Source: DASVVT01 sp036386415 (GTDB lineage Bacteria > Acidobacteriota > Blastocatellia > Pyrinomonadales > Pyrinomonadaceae). From it: a DNA stretch of 64,000 nucleotides. The stretch lies in assembly GCA_036386415.1 (NCBI GenBank), contig DASVVT010000051.1:1-64000 (forward strand), read 5' to 3'. Below the pieces are notes generated by a model, which had not been told where the DNA came from, did no database searches, and worked only from the letters and a program-made list of their open reading frames with translations. Both the position numbers and the translations under genes were made by a program. Of the stretch, positions 9,655 to 17,880 are shown one piece after another (position 1 is the stretch's first letter; each line of letters opens with the position of its first letter).

Positions 9655-9700
9655 GGCGGTTCCAGAGTGCGGGAGCGATTGAGCTTCTCGTGGTGAATAT

Positions 9701-10903
9701 ATGTTTCGAGCACGGGTTCCAAAAATTCTGATTATCTCGTCCGACACTGGCGGCGGTCATCGTTCGGCTGCCGCCGCGATTGTCGCCGGAGTGCAGAAGT
9801 TCTTTCACGGCCAGTCCTATGCCGTACGCGTGGTGCGCGCCATCGAAGAGTCGCACGCGATCCAGGAGAAGCTGGTTCGTCTCTACAACTGGGTGCTCAG
9901 AAACCGCCAGCACTGGATGAAATATCTGTACTGGGCTGTCAACCGCTTTCGTCCCGAAACACGAGAGTTCTTTTACGCGCGGACAGTCGGATTCCTGCGC
10001 GAACAGTTTGAGCGTTGGTGTCCGCACGTCGTGGTCAGCGTTCATCCTCTGACGCAGCATGGCATCGCGCGCGTCTTGAAAGAACTGAACCTCGCCGACA
10101 AGATTCCACTCGTGACGGTGGTGACAGACCCTTGCTACGGATTCTGGAAGGGCTGGGCCTGCGATGACGTGCGGCTCTACCTGGTGGCAAGCGAAGAGGC
10201 GCGGCAGCAGTTGATAGATTACGGGGTCGCTCCAGAACGCATCAAGGTTTCGGGGATGCCCGTGCACCCGAAGTTCGCTTTTCCGGGCGAGCAGGCGGCA
10301 CAGGCAGCGCGCACTGCCCTCGGACTAGACCCGCAGAAGTTCACTGTCTTTGTTAATGCCGGATGGGCTGGCGGCGGCAACATCCCCGGCATCTTTAAGG
10401 AGCTGGCGCGCGGCGAATTAAATGTGCAGGCGATCTTCCTCGCCGGTAAAAATGAGGAGCTACGCGCAGAGGCCGAGTCGCTCGCCTCTAAGGCGAACTT
10501 CCCGGTTAAAGTCATCGGCTATTCCGAGCATGTCGAGCAGTTGATGGCCGCCGCCAACGTGATGATCTCGAAGCTGGGCGGGCTCACTACGTTCGAGGCG
10601 CTCGCGTGCAGCTTACCGATTATCGCCGATGCGACAACGCCCCCGATGCCGCAAGAGGCCGGGGCGGCCAACCTGATCGCCAGGCGCGGCGCAGGCGTGC
10701 TTCTGGAGCGTGCCACAGACATCGTGCCCGTCATTCGCCGCATGATGGAAGATTCCAAGCACTACGCCGCGATGCGCGCGGCCACCGTTGCGCTGGCTAT
10801 CCCGAATTCAACCAAACACATCGTAGAAGAGATTGCAGCACTCATTCCTGCGCCCGTCATGGCGCGTGAAGAGCCCACGCTCGTCGAAGCTCGCCCGGCC
10901 TAG
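9701..10903 (+). CDS. MGDG synthase-like glycosyltransferase (GT28)
   Basis: A 400-residue glycosyltransferase of the monogalactosyl/diglucosyl-diacylglycerol synthase group. The N-terminal acceptor domain starts KILIISSDTGGGHRSAA, the glycine-rich motif of the family; the C-terminal nucleotide-sugar domain has KLGGLTTFEAL and PMPQEAGAANLI. It would transfer a sugar to diacylglycerol at the inner membrane. Glycolipids matter in phototrophic membranes, but a photosynthetic role here is inference. Sugar and acceptor cannot be read from sequence; UgtP-like glucosylation is the main alternative. Length fits the family. Confidence 0.82.
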   Translation: MFRARVPKILIISSDTGGGHRSAAAAIVAGVQKFFHGQSYAVRVVRAIEESHAIQEKLVRLYNWVLRNRQHWMKYLYWAVNRFRPETREFFYARTVGFLREQFERWCPHVVVSVHPLTQHGIARVLKELNLADKIPLVTVVTDPCYGFWKGWACDDVRLYLVASEEARQQLIDYGVAPERIKVSGMPVHPKFAFPGEQAAQAARTALGLDPQKFTVFVNAGWAGGGNIPGIFKELARGELNVQAIFLAGKNEELRAEAESLASKANFPVKVIGYSEHVEQLMAAANVMISKLGGLTTFEALACSLPIIADATTPPMPQEAGAANLIARRGAGVLLERATDIVPVIRRMMEDSKHYAAMRAATVALAIPNSTKHIVEEIAALIPAPVMAREEPTLVEARPA

Positions 10904-10918
10904 TGCGAGCCCAGGCTG

Positions 10919-10947
10919 TTGACGATTCTCCCTATTCAGGATTTAAT
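10919..10947 (+). promoter_or_regulatory. Sigma-70-like promoter before the SDR gene
   Basis: TTGACG (10919-10924) and TTTAAT (10942-10947) are separated by 17 bases, close to the vegetative consensus. A transcript starting about 8 bases downstream would carry a leader that includes the hairpin at 10981-11015 before the start codon at 11030. Confidence 0.55.
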
Positions 10948-10980
10948 CTACACACGATCAAGATCAAGCTCTATCAGTAC

Positions 10981-11015
10981 AGCCCGCTTTCGTTTTGCTG
11001 CAAGCGGGCTTTTTT
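10981..11015 (+). terminator. Intrinsic terminator or attenuator hairpin
   Basis: AGCCCGCTT pairs perfectly with AAGCGGGCT across a 12-base loop and is followed by six T residues, a textbook rho-independent terminator. It ends the glycosyltransferase transcript, but it also lies between a good promoter (10919-10947) and the SDR start codon 15 bases further on, so it could attenuate SDR transcription. Confidence 0.8.
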
Positions 11016-11029
11016 GGAGACCTGGACAG

Positions 11030-11779
11030 GTGAGCCTTTTGCTTGAAGGAAAACGTGCGCTCATCACGGGCGGCACGCGCGGCATCGGCGCGGCGCTCTG
11101 TGAAGTGTTCGCGCGCGAAGGCGCAGATATCGCCTTCAACTACAACTCGCGCGACGACCTTGCCGAAGAGATTCTACGTAAGATCAGGTCGCACGAGCGG
11201 CGCGCGCTCTCCTTCAAGGTCTCGGTCACGGATCGCGTCGGCTTGAAGAAGTTAACGCGCGAGTTGGTCGAAGCGTGGGGCGGCGTGGACATACTCGTCA
11301 ACAATGCGGCCATCAATCGCGGCGATAATTTTGCCACCACGACCGACCGCGCCTGGGACGAAGTGATCAACACAAACGTCAATAGCCTCTTTGCCGTGAC
11401 GAAACCGATCTACAAGCAGATGATACGCCAGCGTAAAGGCTCGATCCTCAACATCACCTCCATCGGCGCGATTCGCGCCCTGCCCACCTCCGTACACTAC
11501 GCCACATCGAAGGCCGCCGTCATAGGCTTCACCAAATGTCTGTCGCGCGAGGCCGCAACTTTCGGCGTGACAGTCAATGCCATCGCCGCCGGAATCTTCG
11601 ATACAGACCTCGGTAATACTCTGCCGGAGCGTCTTCTCCAGATACACGAGTTCTGGGTTGCGCGTGGTCGCTTGGGGCGACCCGATGAACTCGCCGAGTA
11701 TGCCGCGTTCATGGTCAGTGACCGCAATAGCTATATGAGCGGCGAAGTTGTCATCGTAGACGGCGGCGCTGTCACCTAA
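11030..11779 (+). CDS. Short-chain dehydrogenase/reductase, FabG-like
   Basis: A 249-residue NAD(P)-dependent oxidoreductase. The Rossmann motif TGGTRGIG is near residues 12-19, NNAA follows at the end of beta-4, and the catalytic triad is Ser in NITSIGAI with YATSK (Tyr and Lys). The C-terminal YMSGEVVIVDGG is typical of FabG-type 3-oxoacyl-ACP reductases. The start is taken as GTG at 11030, preceded by GGAG; upstream extension would read through the terminator hairpin. FabG-like fatty acid reduction is plausible, but many SDRs look alike. Confidence 0.85.
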   Translation: MSLLLEGKRALITGGTRGIGAALCEVFAREGADIAFNYNSRDDLAEEILRKIRSHERRALSFKVSVTDRVGLKKLTRELVEAWGGVDILVNNAAINRGDNFATTTDRAWDEVINTNVNSLFAVTKPIYKQMIRQRKGSILNITSIGAIRALPTSVHYATSKAAVIGFTKCLSREAATFGVTVNAIAAGIFDTDLGNTLPERLLQIHEFWVARGRLGRPDELAEYAAFMVSDRNSYMSGEVVIVDGGAVT

Positions 11780-11902
11780 GCAGGCACGAGCCGGAAATGA
11801 ACTATCCACCGATCTGCTTCAAGCAATCCTCGCGCACTCTTGACGGTTGTTGGAACTGAAAACGAATTTCAAAGTTAATTGTTGAAATGAAACGACTTAT
11901 GG

Positions 11903-11931
11903 TTGACAGATTGTAGCCCCGCGTGTATCAT
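11903..11931 (+). promoter_or_regulatory. Strong sigma-70 promoter for the ferritin-like gene
   Basis: A perfect TTGACA (11903-11908) is spaced 17 bases from TATCAT (11926-11931). The start codon at 11988 lies about 50 bases beyond the expected transcription start. Confidence 0.75.
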
Positions 11932-11987
11932 CCGCTTCAGGTTCGAAAAATTCCAGACTGGTGGTTGAGCGTTTCTTGGAGGCGATG

Positions 11988-12449
11988 ATGGCAAATCAAT
12001 CGTTAATCGATAATCTTAACCGCGCGCTGAGCCTTGAGCTGTCAGCGGTCATTCAGTACATGCAGCACAGCTTTCTTGTGACAGGGATTGAGCGTGAAGT
12101 CTATCGCTCGTTCTTTCGCAAGCTGAGTGAGGAATCACAGGATCATGCGCGCACGCTTGGCGACAAAATCGTGGCGCTCGGCGGTGTTCCGACTGTCGAG
12201 CCCTCTATGATTCGCCAGTCAACAGATTTAACCGAGATGCTGCGTCAGGACCTGGCGCTTGAGCGCGAGGGAATGGCCTCGTACATGGCCGCTTGGGAAT
12301 CCTGCAAGGATGAAGACAGGCCGACGCGCTTCATGCTCGAAGAGCGCATCGCCAGTGAGCAGATGCATATAGAAGAACTTGAGAAACTCACCTCGGAGCG
12401 CAAGGCAAGCATTACCAGAGAGAAGATCACACTGCAACAGGTGAGCTGA
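11988..12449 (+). CDS. Ferritin-like di-iron protein (bacterioferritin family)
   Basis: A 153-residue four-helix-bundle protein with ferritin-like metal ligands: Glu17 in helix A (ALSLELSAVIQYMQH), a Glu-His pair at 49/53 in helix B (EESQDHA), Glu92/94 in helix C and ExxH at 124-127 in helix D. Iron storage or peroxide detoxification in the cytoplasm is the family role. Helix B spacing differs slightly from classic ferritin (ExxH), so metal binding at that site may vary. The ATG at 11988 is preferred because GGAGG ends five bases before it; an ATG three bases earlier is too close. A consensus promoter lies upstream. Confidence 0.8.
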   Translation: MANQSLIDNLNRALSLELSAVIQYMQHSFLVTGIEREVYRSFFRKLSEESQDHARTLGDKIVALGGVPTVEPSMIRQSTDLTEMLRQDLALEREGMASYMAAWESCKDEDRPTRFMLEERIASEQMHIEELEKLTSERKASITREKITLQQVS

Positions 12450-12461
12450 AAGAGAAGAAGA

Positions 12462-12512
12462 AAAAAGCAGAAGGCAGCGAGGGAATGTTCAACTCGCTGC
12501 CTTCTGCTTTTT
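12462..12512. terminator. Bidirectional intrinsic terminator
   Basis: A 20-bp perfect stem built on GCAGAAGGCAGCGAG pairs around an 11-base loop, with an A-run on the left and a T-run on the right. It can end the ferritin-like transcript from the left and the convergent small gene from the right. Confidence 0.85.
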
Positions 12513-12530
12513 GTCTACTGCCTTCTGTTT

Positions 12531-12815
12531 TTACGCGAGAGTTGGCAGGTGGATGATTCGGGCTGACTCTTTGAATTGGCCGGCCTCAGCGCGTTGGCGA
12601 TTGAGACGATGTCGTGCGACCGTCAGGGCACGGTGTAGGTCGTCTATTTGATCGCTATCCAGACGAATTGTCTTTTGGCCGCACCAGCCGAGCCCTTCCG
12701 TCCAAGTCGAATGACGGAGCACGACGCCCCCTTGATCTTCTATGACAACTTCGATTCTCTCGTCTTCGCAGGGAGAATTAAGAACTTTTAAAGTCGCGCT
12801 TTGATTGCTCTGCAT
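12531..12815 (-). CDS. Conserved-looking small hypothetical protein (94 aa)
   Basis: A 94-residue soluble protein with no signal peptide. The N-terminal half is beta-rich (ERIEVVIEDQGGVVLRHSTW), the middle holds WCGQKTIRLDSDQIDDLHRAL, and the end is helical and basic. I recognise no family. It has its own ATG with GGAG upstream, an intergenic terminator downstream, and codon use like its neighbours, so it is likely real. It may be transcribed after lpxD, 104 bases upstream. Confidence 0.6.
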   Translation of the reverse strand: MQSNQSATLKVLNSPCEDERIEVVIEDQGGVVLRHSTWTEGLGWCGQKTIRLDSDQIDDLHRALTVARHRLNRQRAEAGQFKESARIIHLPTLA

Positions 12816-12919
12816 CGTTCACTCCGGAGGAAATTGTAGGATACCGGCCTGCATCCTCGCCGCTCTGGCGAAAATGAAAACCAATTTCAATTTGATTATG
12901 CTTATTTGAGTCTTTTCTG

Positions 12920-13969
12920 TCAAGAGGATTTTTGATCTGCGGCGAGCCGCTTTTCCATCTCGGCCAGGCGCGTTTCGAGTAGGCGGATGGTGCGCTGCAT
13001 GTCGCCGAGCCGTCGAAAGGCTGCCGTCGCGCGCAGCCATTCACGATTGTCAAAAGCCGGAATGCCGGAGATCACTTTGCCGGCTTCGACATTGTGGCTG
13101 GTGGCGCTCTTGGCTGTGAGGACGACATCGTCGCCGATGCTCAGGTGGCCTGCGACCCCGGCTTGACCTGCGAGGATAACGCGGCGACCTATGTGCGAGC
13201 TTCCGGCGAGCCCGACCTGCGCGCAGAGCAGAGAGTCTTCACCGACCGTGCATGAATGGCCGACCTGCACCAGATTGTCGATCTTCGCCCCGCGATGGAT
13301 GCGCGTTTCGCCGACAGAGGCGCGGTCTATCGTCGCGCCTGCGCCGATCTCCACATCATCCTCTATGACGACGCGGCCTGTTTGCGGAATCTTCAGCCAG
13401 CGACCCTCCTCATCTTTCGCATAGCCGAATCCATCCGATCCGACAACAGCATTATTATGAATACGCACGCGCTCGCCAATGTGCGTGCCTTCGCGTATGC
13501 TCACGCCCGCGTGAATGACTGTATCCGCGCCGATACGCACGCCGTCGTAGATGGTCGCGTTGGGGTGTATACGCACGCGCGCGCCCACCAGACAGTCGCG
13601 CCCCACGAAGGCGCAGGCCCCGACGAAAACATCTTCGTGGATGCGCGCCGTCGGATCGATCACAGCATTTGGGTGTATGAAGGAATCGAAAGCCGGTTCG
13701 GGATGAAAGAGGCGAAGCGCGCGTGTGTAAGCCAGATAGGGATCGCGCGCACGTAAAGGGACGATACCCTCCGGCACTGCGACCTGTTCGCCGACGAAAA
13801 CGGCGGAAGCGCGCGTGGCTTGAAGTCGCGGCGTATACCGTGGGTTCGCGAGAAAGGTGACCTGGCCGGGAGCAGCTTCGTCCAGACCTGCTGCGCCGCC
13901 GATCTCCAGGTCGGCGTCGCTCTCCTCTATGCGTGCGCCCGTCAAGCGGGCGAGTTCTGAAATTTTCAT
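12920..13969 (-). CDS. lpxD: UDP-3-O-acylglucosamine N-acyltransferase
   Basis: A 349-residue LpxD, adding the N-linked 3-hydroxyacyl chain to UDP-3-O-acyl-glucosamine in lipid A synthesis. The N-terminal uridine-binding domain (1-100) has GxVTFLANPRY; then a left-handed beta-helix of hexapeptide repeats runs from about 105 to 300. The active-site region carries GSDGFGYAKDEEG and the conserved His in LVQVGHSCTVG. The C-terminal helix (RLGDMQRTIRLLETRL) is normal for LpxD. It is good evidence for a lipid A-containing outer membrane. Confidence 0.95.
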   Translation of the reverse strand: MKISELARLTGARIEESDADLEIGGAAGLDEAAPGQVTFLANPRYTPRLQATRASAVFVGEQVAVPEGIVPLRARDPYLAYTRALRLFHPEPAFDSFIHPNAVIDPTARIHEDVFVGACAFVGRDCLVGARVRIHPNATIYDGVRIGADTVIHAGVSIREGTHIGERVRIHNNAVVGSDGFGYAKDEEGRWLKIPQTGRVVIEDDVEIGAGATIDRASVGETRIHRGAKIDNLVQVGHSCTVGEDSLLCAQVGLAGSSHIGRRVILAGQAGVAGHLSIGDDVVLTAKSATSHNVEAGKVISGIPAFDNREWLRATAAFRRLGDMQRTIRLLETRLAEMEKRLAADQKSS

Positions 13970-13978
13970 GGCTTATAT

Positions 13979-14041
13979 GGTTTCAAGCTTCAATTGCCAG
14001 GTTTCAAGTGCCAGACAAGTTTCTAACTTAAAACCTGAAAC
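13979..14041. repeat. Word-hairpin of GTTTCAAG units between priA and lpxD
   Basis: The left side repeats GTTTCAAG and CCAGGTTTCAAG; the right side has AACCTGAAAC. It fills nearly all of the 78-base gap between the priA stop and the lpxD start. Confidence 0.55.
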
Positions 14042-14047
14042 TATTTC

Positions 14048-16588
14048 TCACATCAAATTTACAGGATCGATCTCGACGTTGACGGCGCGCAGGTCTGCGC
14101 CGCGCGCTTGCGAGGCGGCGAGCGCCATGTCTATGACTTCGCGCAGGCGCGGGCGGCTGCGTGATTTGAGGAGAGTCTGTATACGGTGCTCGCCGCGCAG
14201 GCGTGCAAGCGGGGCGGGGGCGGGGCCGAGGATGCGGCAGGCGCGATCCGTGTTCGCTTCGTCGAGGGCTCTTCTGATCTCGGCGGCCAGGGCTTGCGCG
14301 CGCGTGAAATCTTCTCCGTGGACGAGCAGGGAAGCGAGCGCCACAAACGGCGGGTAGCTCATGCTCTGACGGTAGCGAATCTCTTCGTTGTAGAAGCCTG
14401 CGTAATCTTGCGCGCAGGCGTGCTTGAGCGCGTAGTGATTGGGATGGTAGGTCTGAATCAAAACGCGTCCGGCACGCGTCCCGCGCCCCGCCCGACCGGC
14501 CACCTGTGTGATCAATTGAAAGGTTCTTTCGGCGGAGCGGAAATCCGGCAGCGCCAGCCCGGCATCGACCGAGACGACGCCGACGAGCGTGACGTTCGGA
14601 AAATCGTGCCCCTTGGCGAGCATCTGCGTGCCGACGAGCATGTCCAGGTCGCCCGCGCCGAACTCCAGGATGGCGCGCTCGAAAAGCTTGCGGCGCGAAG
14701 TGGTATCGCGATCAAGGCGCGCGATGCGAAGCGAGGGGAAGCGCTTTTGCAACATCTCCTCGATCTGTTCCGTGCCTTCGCCAACGTAGTAGATATATTT
14801 CCCCTGACACGAAGGGCAGCGCGATGGCGCATGCTGACGATGGTTGCAGTAGTGGCAGACGATGCTCGCTTCCAAGCGATGATAGGTGAGCGTGACATCG
14901 CAGTTGGGGCAGTGTATAGACTCGCCGCAGGAGCGGCACAGCACGAAGGCGGAATACCCGCGCCGATTGAGGAGGATGATCGATTGCTCGCCGCGCGCGT
15001 GCGTCTCTTCTACAGCTTCGAGCAGTTGGTCGGAGAAGACTTCGGGTCGTCCCTCACGAGCGAAGACGGCGCGCATGTCTATGATCTCGGCGCGCGCCAT
15101 GGCGCGGTTAGCGATGCGGTTTGGCAGATGCAGGTAGCTATATTTACCGTTGCGCGCGTTATGAAAAGATTCGAGCGAGGGCGTGGCCGAGCCGAGCACG
15201 ACGACCGCCCCGGCCTGGCGCGCGCGCACAATCGCCGTATCGCGCCCGTTGTAGTAGGGCGACTCCTGCTGGCGGTAAGACGTCTCGTGCTCTTCGTCTA
15301 TGACGACGAGTCCGAGGTTGGAGACGGGCGCGAAGACCGCAGAGCGCGTGCCGATGACGATGCGCGCTTCGCCTCGCTTCAAGCGACTCCACTCGTCGAA
15401 GCGCTCACCCGTCGTCAAAGAGGAATGGAATATCGCAACCTGGTCGCCGAAGTGCGCGCGCAGGCGGCGTGAGAAGACAGGGGTGAGCGCGATCTCCGGC
15501 ACGAGCATCATGGCCGAACGACGACGGCGCAGGGCATCCGACATGGCGCGAATGTAGACTTCAGTCTTCCCGCTGCCAGTGACGCCGTGCAGGAGAAAGA
15601 CGCTGTAGCGCCCCTGCTCCATCGGCGCTTCTATCTCGCGCAGAGCAGTGGCCTGCGCCCCTGTCAGCTCAAGCTCTTCCGTATCGGGAAGTTGGGCGTT
15701 GGCTAAGGGGTCGCGGCGCACGTCGCGCACGAAGACTTCGAGGATGAGACGTTTCTCAAGCGTCTGGATCGTTGACGCGCTCACGTCCGCCTCTTCCAGC
15801 AGCAGTGCGAAGCCCATCTCGCCACCGTGCGCGATCAGCGTCTCGACTATCCTTTGCTGTGCCGCCGAAAGGGTGCGTGCGCTTTTATGGTCGGCGTGCG
15901 CTTCGGGGGGCAGGAGGCGCACGGCCTTGCGCCGCTTCGCCTTGGCGAGCACGGAGCGGGCGCGATGCGTCAGCCGAATCCAACCGGCGCGCTCAAGCTC
16001 GCGAGCGATTGTCAGGGCGCGCGCTTCGCCTATGAGACGTGCGACGGTGGGCAGGCTCACTTCCTCTTCGTCTGCGACGAGGCGCAGGGCACGCGCCTTC
16101 GCCGTCGCCGTGCGATTGATGGGCAGGCGCGCCAGCTCGTCGCGTCCTTCGGGCGTGATGGAGAGCACCTGCTCGATGGTCGCGTTCAGACCGGCGGGCA
16201 GCGCGGCCTTCAAGACTTCGCCCCAGGGAGCGGCGTAATATTCCGCGACCCAACGCGTGATCTCCAGAATTTCGGGCGTGAGCAAAGGCTCTGCATCGAG
16301 CAGTTCTTCTGCGTCCTTGATGTCCGCCTCGTTTAAATCCGCCGCCGGGTCGAGCGCGTCAAGCAGCGCCACGATGTAACCCGTCAGGCGCTTGCGCCCG
16401 AAGGGGACGAGCAGGCGCGAGCCTAAGCGCGCATCCCTTTGCAGCGCGAGCGGCAGGCGATAGGTGAAAGTCTGTTTGATGTGCAGAGGGATAGCGACTT
16501 CCGCATACTGCGGCGCTTGATTTGGAGCGGCTTCGGTGCGCCCGTTTCCGGCGGCACGGTTCACCTGAGCGAGAGTCGGACTTTGCAC
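14048..16588 (-). CDS. priA: Primosomal protein N', replication restart helicase
   Basis: An 846-residue PriA, which reloads the replisome at stalled forks. Order: N-terminal 3'-DNA-binding domain, winged helix, helicase lobe 1 with Walker A GVTGSGKTEVY and DEEH box, then paired zinc motifs (CRSCGESIHCPNC and CHYCNHRQHAPSRCPSC), and helicase lobe 2 with QVAGRAGRG. Length is slightly above the E. coli protein because of extra residues in the winged-helix region. The start is a GTG; no convincing ribosome site decides it, so the first few residues are uncertain. Confidence 0.94.
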   Translation of the reverse strand: MQSPTLAQVNRAAGNGRTEAAPNQAPQYAEVAIPLHIKQTFTYRLPLALQRDARLGSRLLVPFGRKRLTGYIVALLDALDPAADLNEADIKDAEELLDAEPLLTPEILEITRWVAEYYAAPWGEVLKAALPAGLNATIEQVLSITPEGRDELARLPINRTATAKARALRLVADEEEVSLPTVARLIGEARALTIARELERAGWIRLTHRARSVLAKAKRRKAVRLLPPEAHADHKSARTLSAAQQRIVETLIAHGGEMGFALLLEEADVSASTIQTLEKRLILEVFVRDVRRDPLANAQLPDTEELELTGAQATALREIEAPMEQGRYSVFLLHGVTGSGKTEVYIRAMSDALRRRRSAMMLVPEIALTPVFSRRLRAHFGDQVAIFHSSLTTGERFDEWSRLKRGEARIVIGTRSAVFAPVSNLGLVVIDEEHETSYRQQESPYYNGRDTAIVRARQAGAVVVLGSATPSLESFHNARNGKYSYLHLPNRIANRAMARAEIIDMRAVFAREGRPEVFSDQLLEAVEETHARGEQSIILLNRRGYSAFVLCRSCGESIHCPNCDVTLTYHRLEASIVCHYCNHRQHAPSRCPSCQGKYIYYVGEGTEQIEEMLQKRFPSLRIARLDRDTTSRRKLFERAILEFGAGDLDMLVGTQMLAKGHDFPNVTLVGVVSVDAGLALPDFRSAERTFQLITQVAGRAGRGTRAGRVLIQTYHPNHYALKHACAQDYAGFYNEEIRYRQSMSYPPFVALASLLVHGEDFTRAQALAAEIRRALDEANTDRACRILGPAPAPLARLRGEHRIQTLLKSRSRPRLREVIDMALAASQARGADLRAVNVEIDPVNLM

Positions 16589-16899
16589 GCAGAGAACGTT
16601 AACGTGAAGCGCAGAAAAGGTGAAGCCGCGAGAGGCGAAATAGAGAGAAGAGGAGAGAAAAATATGAACAATCCATTAGGGGCTTCGCGCTCAAAGCCCT
16701 GCGATTCTATCGCCGGGAGATGTCATGCTCAGCAAGTTATAGCCGATAGCAGAATAAAAGAAGGCAGGCGACAATCCACGAATTAACACGAAGCAACACG
16801 AAACCGTCCCCTTTGTTCGTGTGGTTTCGTGTCGGTTCGTGGATCGTCCCCCATCCTCTCTTGTTTGCTACCTGGTATGAGTCCGGCGCTGTCCAGACG
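16589..16899. other. Intergenic region between priA and the matrixin gene
   Basis: This 311-base gap holds the priA upstream region and, from about 16735, a palindromic element described separately. I see no gene in it. Confidence 0.5.
16735..16875. repeat. About 140-bp imperfect palindrome of CACGAA words, copy 1
   Basis: The left half contains CACGAATTAACACGAAGCAA, the right half TTCGTGTGGTTTCGTGTCGG and GGATCGTCCCCC, ending CTTGTTTGCTACCTGGTAT. The copy at 46283-46436 shares both outer ends (CCTGGTAT) and the CACGAA core, so this is a dispersed element rather than a local hairpin. Confidence 0.75.
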
Positions 16900-17880
16900 T
16901 TACGACCAGCCACCGTTCGGTGCGCTTTGCCAGGTGTGCCAGAGCGCGTTGTCCGTGCCTTTGACGAAGACCTCAAGGCGTCCATCCTGGTTGCGTGCGG
17001 CGACCGGCCCGCCGACGAGTTGCCCGCCGAGCGTAGACCAACCGCTCCATCCGTTGCTGGGAGAGGTTTGCCACATGTGCCAGAGCGCATTGTCTGAGCC
17101 GCGCACGAAGACTTCCAGACGCCCATCAGCGTTGTTGACGAGCGTCGGCTCGTTGACGATGCCACCGAGCGAAGCCCACCCGCTCCAACCGCTGTTCGGA
17201 GCCGTCTGCCAGATGTGCCAGAGCGCGTTGTCCGTGCTACGGGCGACCACCTCCAATCGCCCGTCTGCGTTTCTGCCAACCGCAGGGAGGCTCGTGATTG
17301 TGCCGCCGAGTGACTGCCATCCGCTCCAACCGTTATTTGGAGCCGTTTGCCAGATGTGCCAGAGCGCGTTGTCCGTGCCTTTGACGAAGACCTCAAGGCG
17401 ACCATCGGCATTGCTCACCACAACAGGCTCACTCGTGATGACACCGCCGCGTGAAGCCCAGCCGCTCCATCCGTTGTTCGGCGCGGTCTGCCAGATGTGC
17501 CAGAGCGCGTTGTCTGTACCTTTAGCAAAGACTTCGAGGCGTCCATCAGCATTACGCCCGACGGCAGGCGCTGTGGTGATGACACCGCCGCGCGATGCCC
17601 AGCCGCTCCACCCGCCAGCCGCATGCTGCCAGATGTGCCAGAGCGCTCCGTCCGTGCCGCGCACGAAAACTTCCAGACGGCCATCCTGATTGCGCCCCGC
17701 CGCTACCTTGCTCCCCATCACGCCGCCGCGTGAAGCCCAGCCGCTCCATCCGTTGTTCGGCGCGGTCTGCCAGATGTGCCAGAGCGCGTTGTCTGTACCT
17801 TTAGCAAAGACTTCGAGGCGTCCGTCCTGATTGTTAATGGCGACGGGGTCGAAGACCGCGCCGCCGAGCGATGCCCAGCG
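16900..17880. repeat. Seven in-frame tandem repeats of about 141 bp in the matrixin gene
   Basis: DNA-level tandem repeats coding for the propeller blades. Several adjacent units are near-identical over the CCAGATGTGCCAGAGCGCGT stretch, suggesting recent gene conversion or unequal exchange between blades. Confidence 0.85.

Noticed and set aside
14186..15472. 428-residue plus-strand ORF opposite priA
   Set aside because: It is the antisense of a clearly recognisable priA and is open only because of high GC content.
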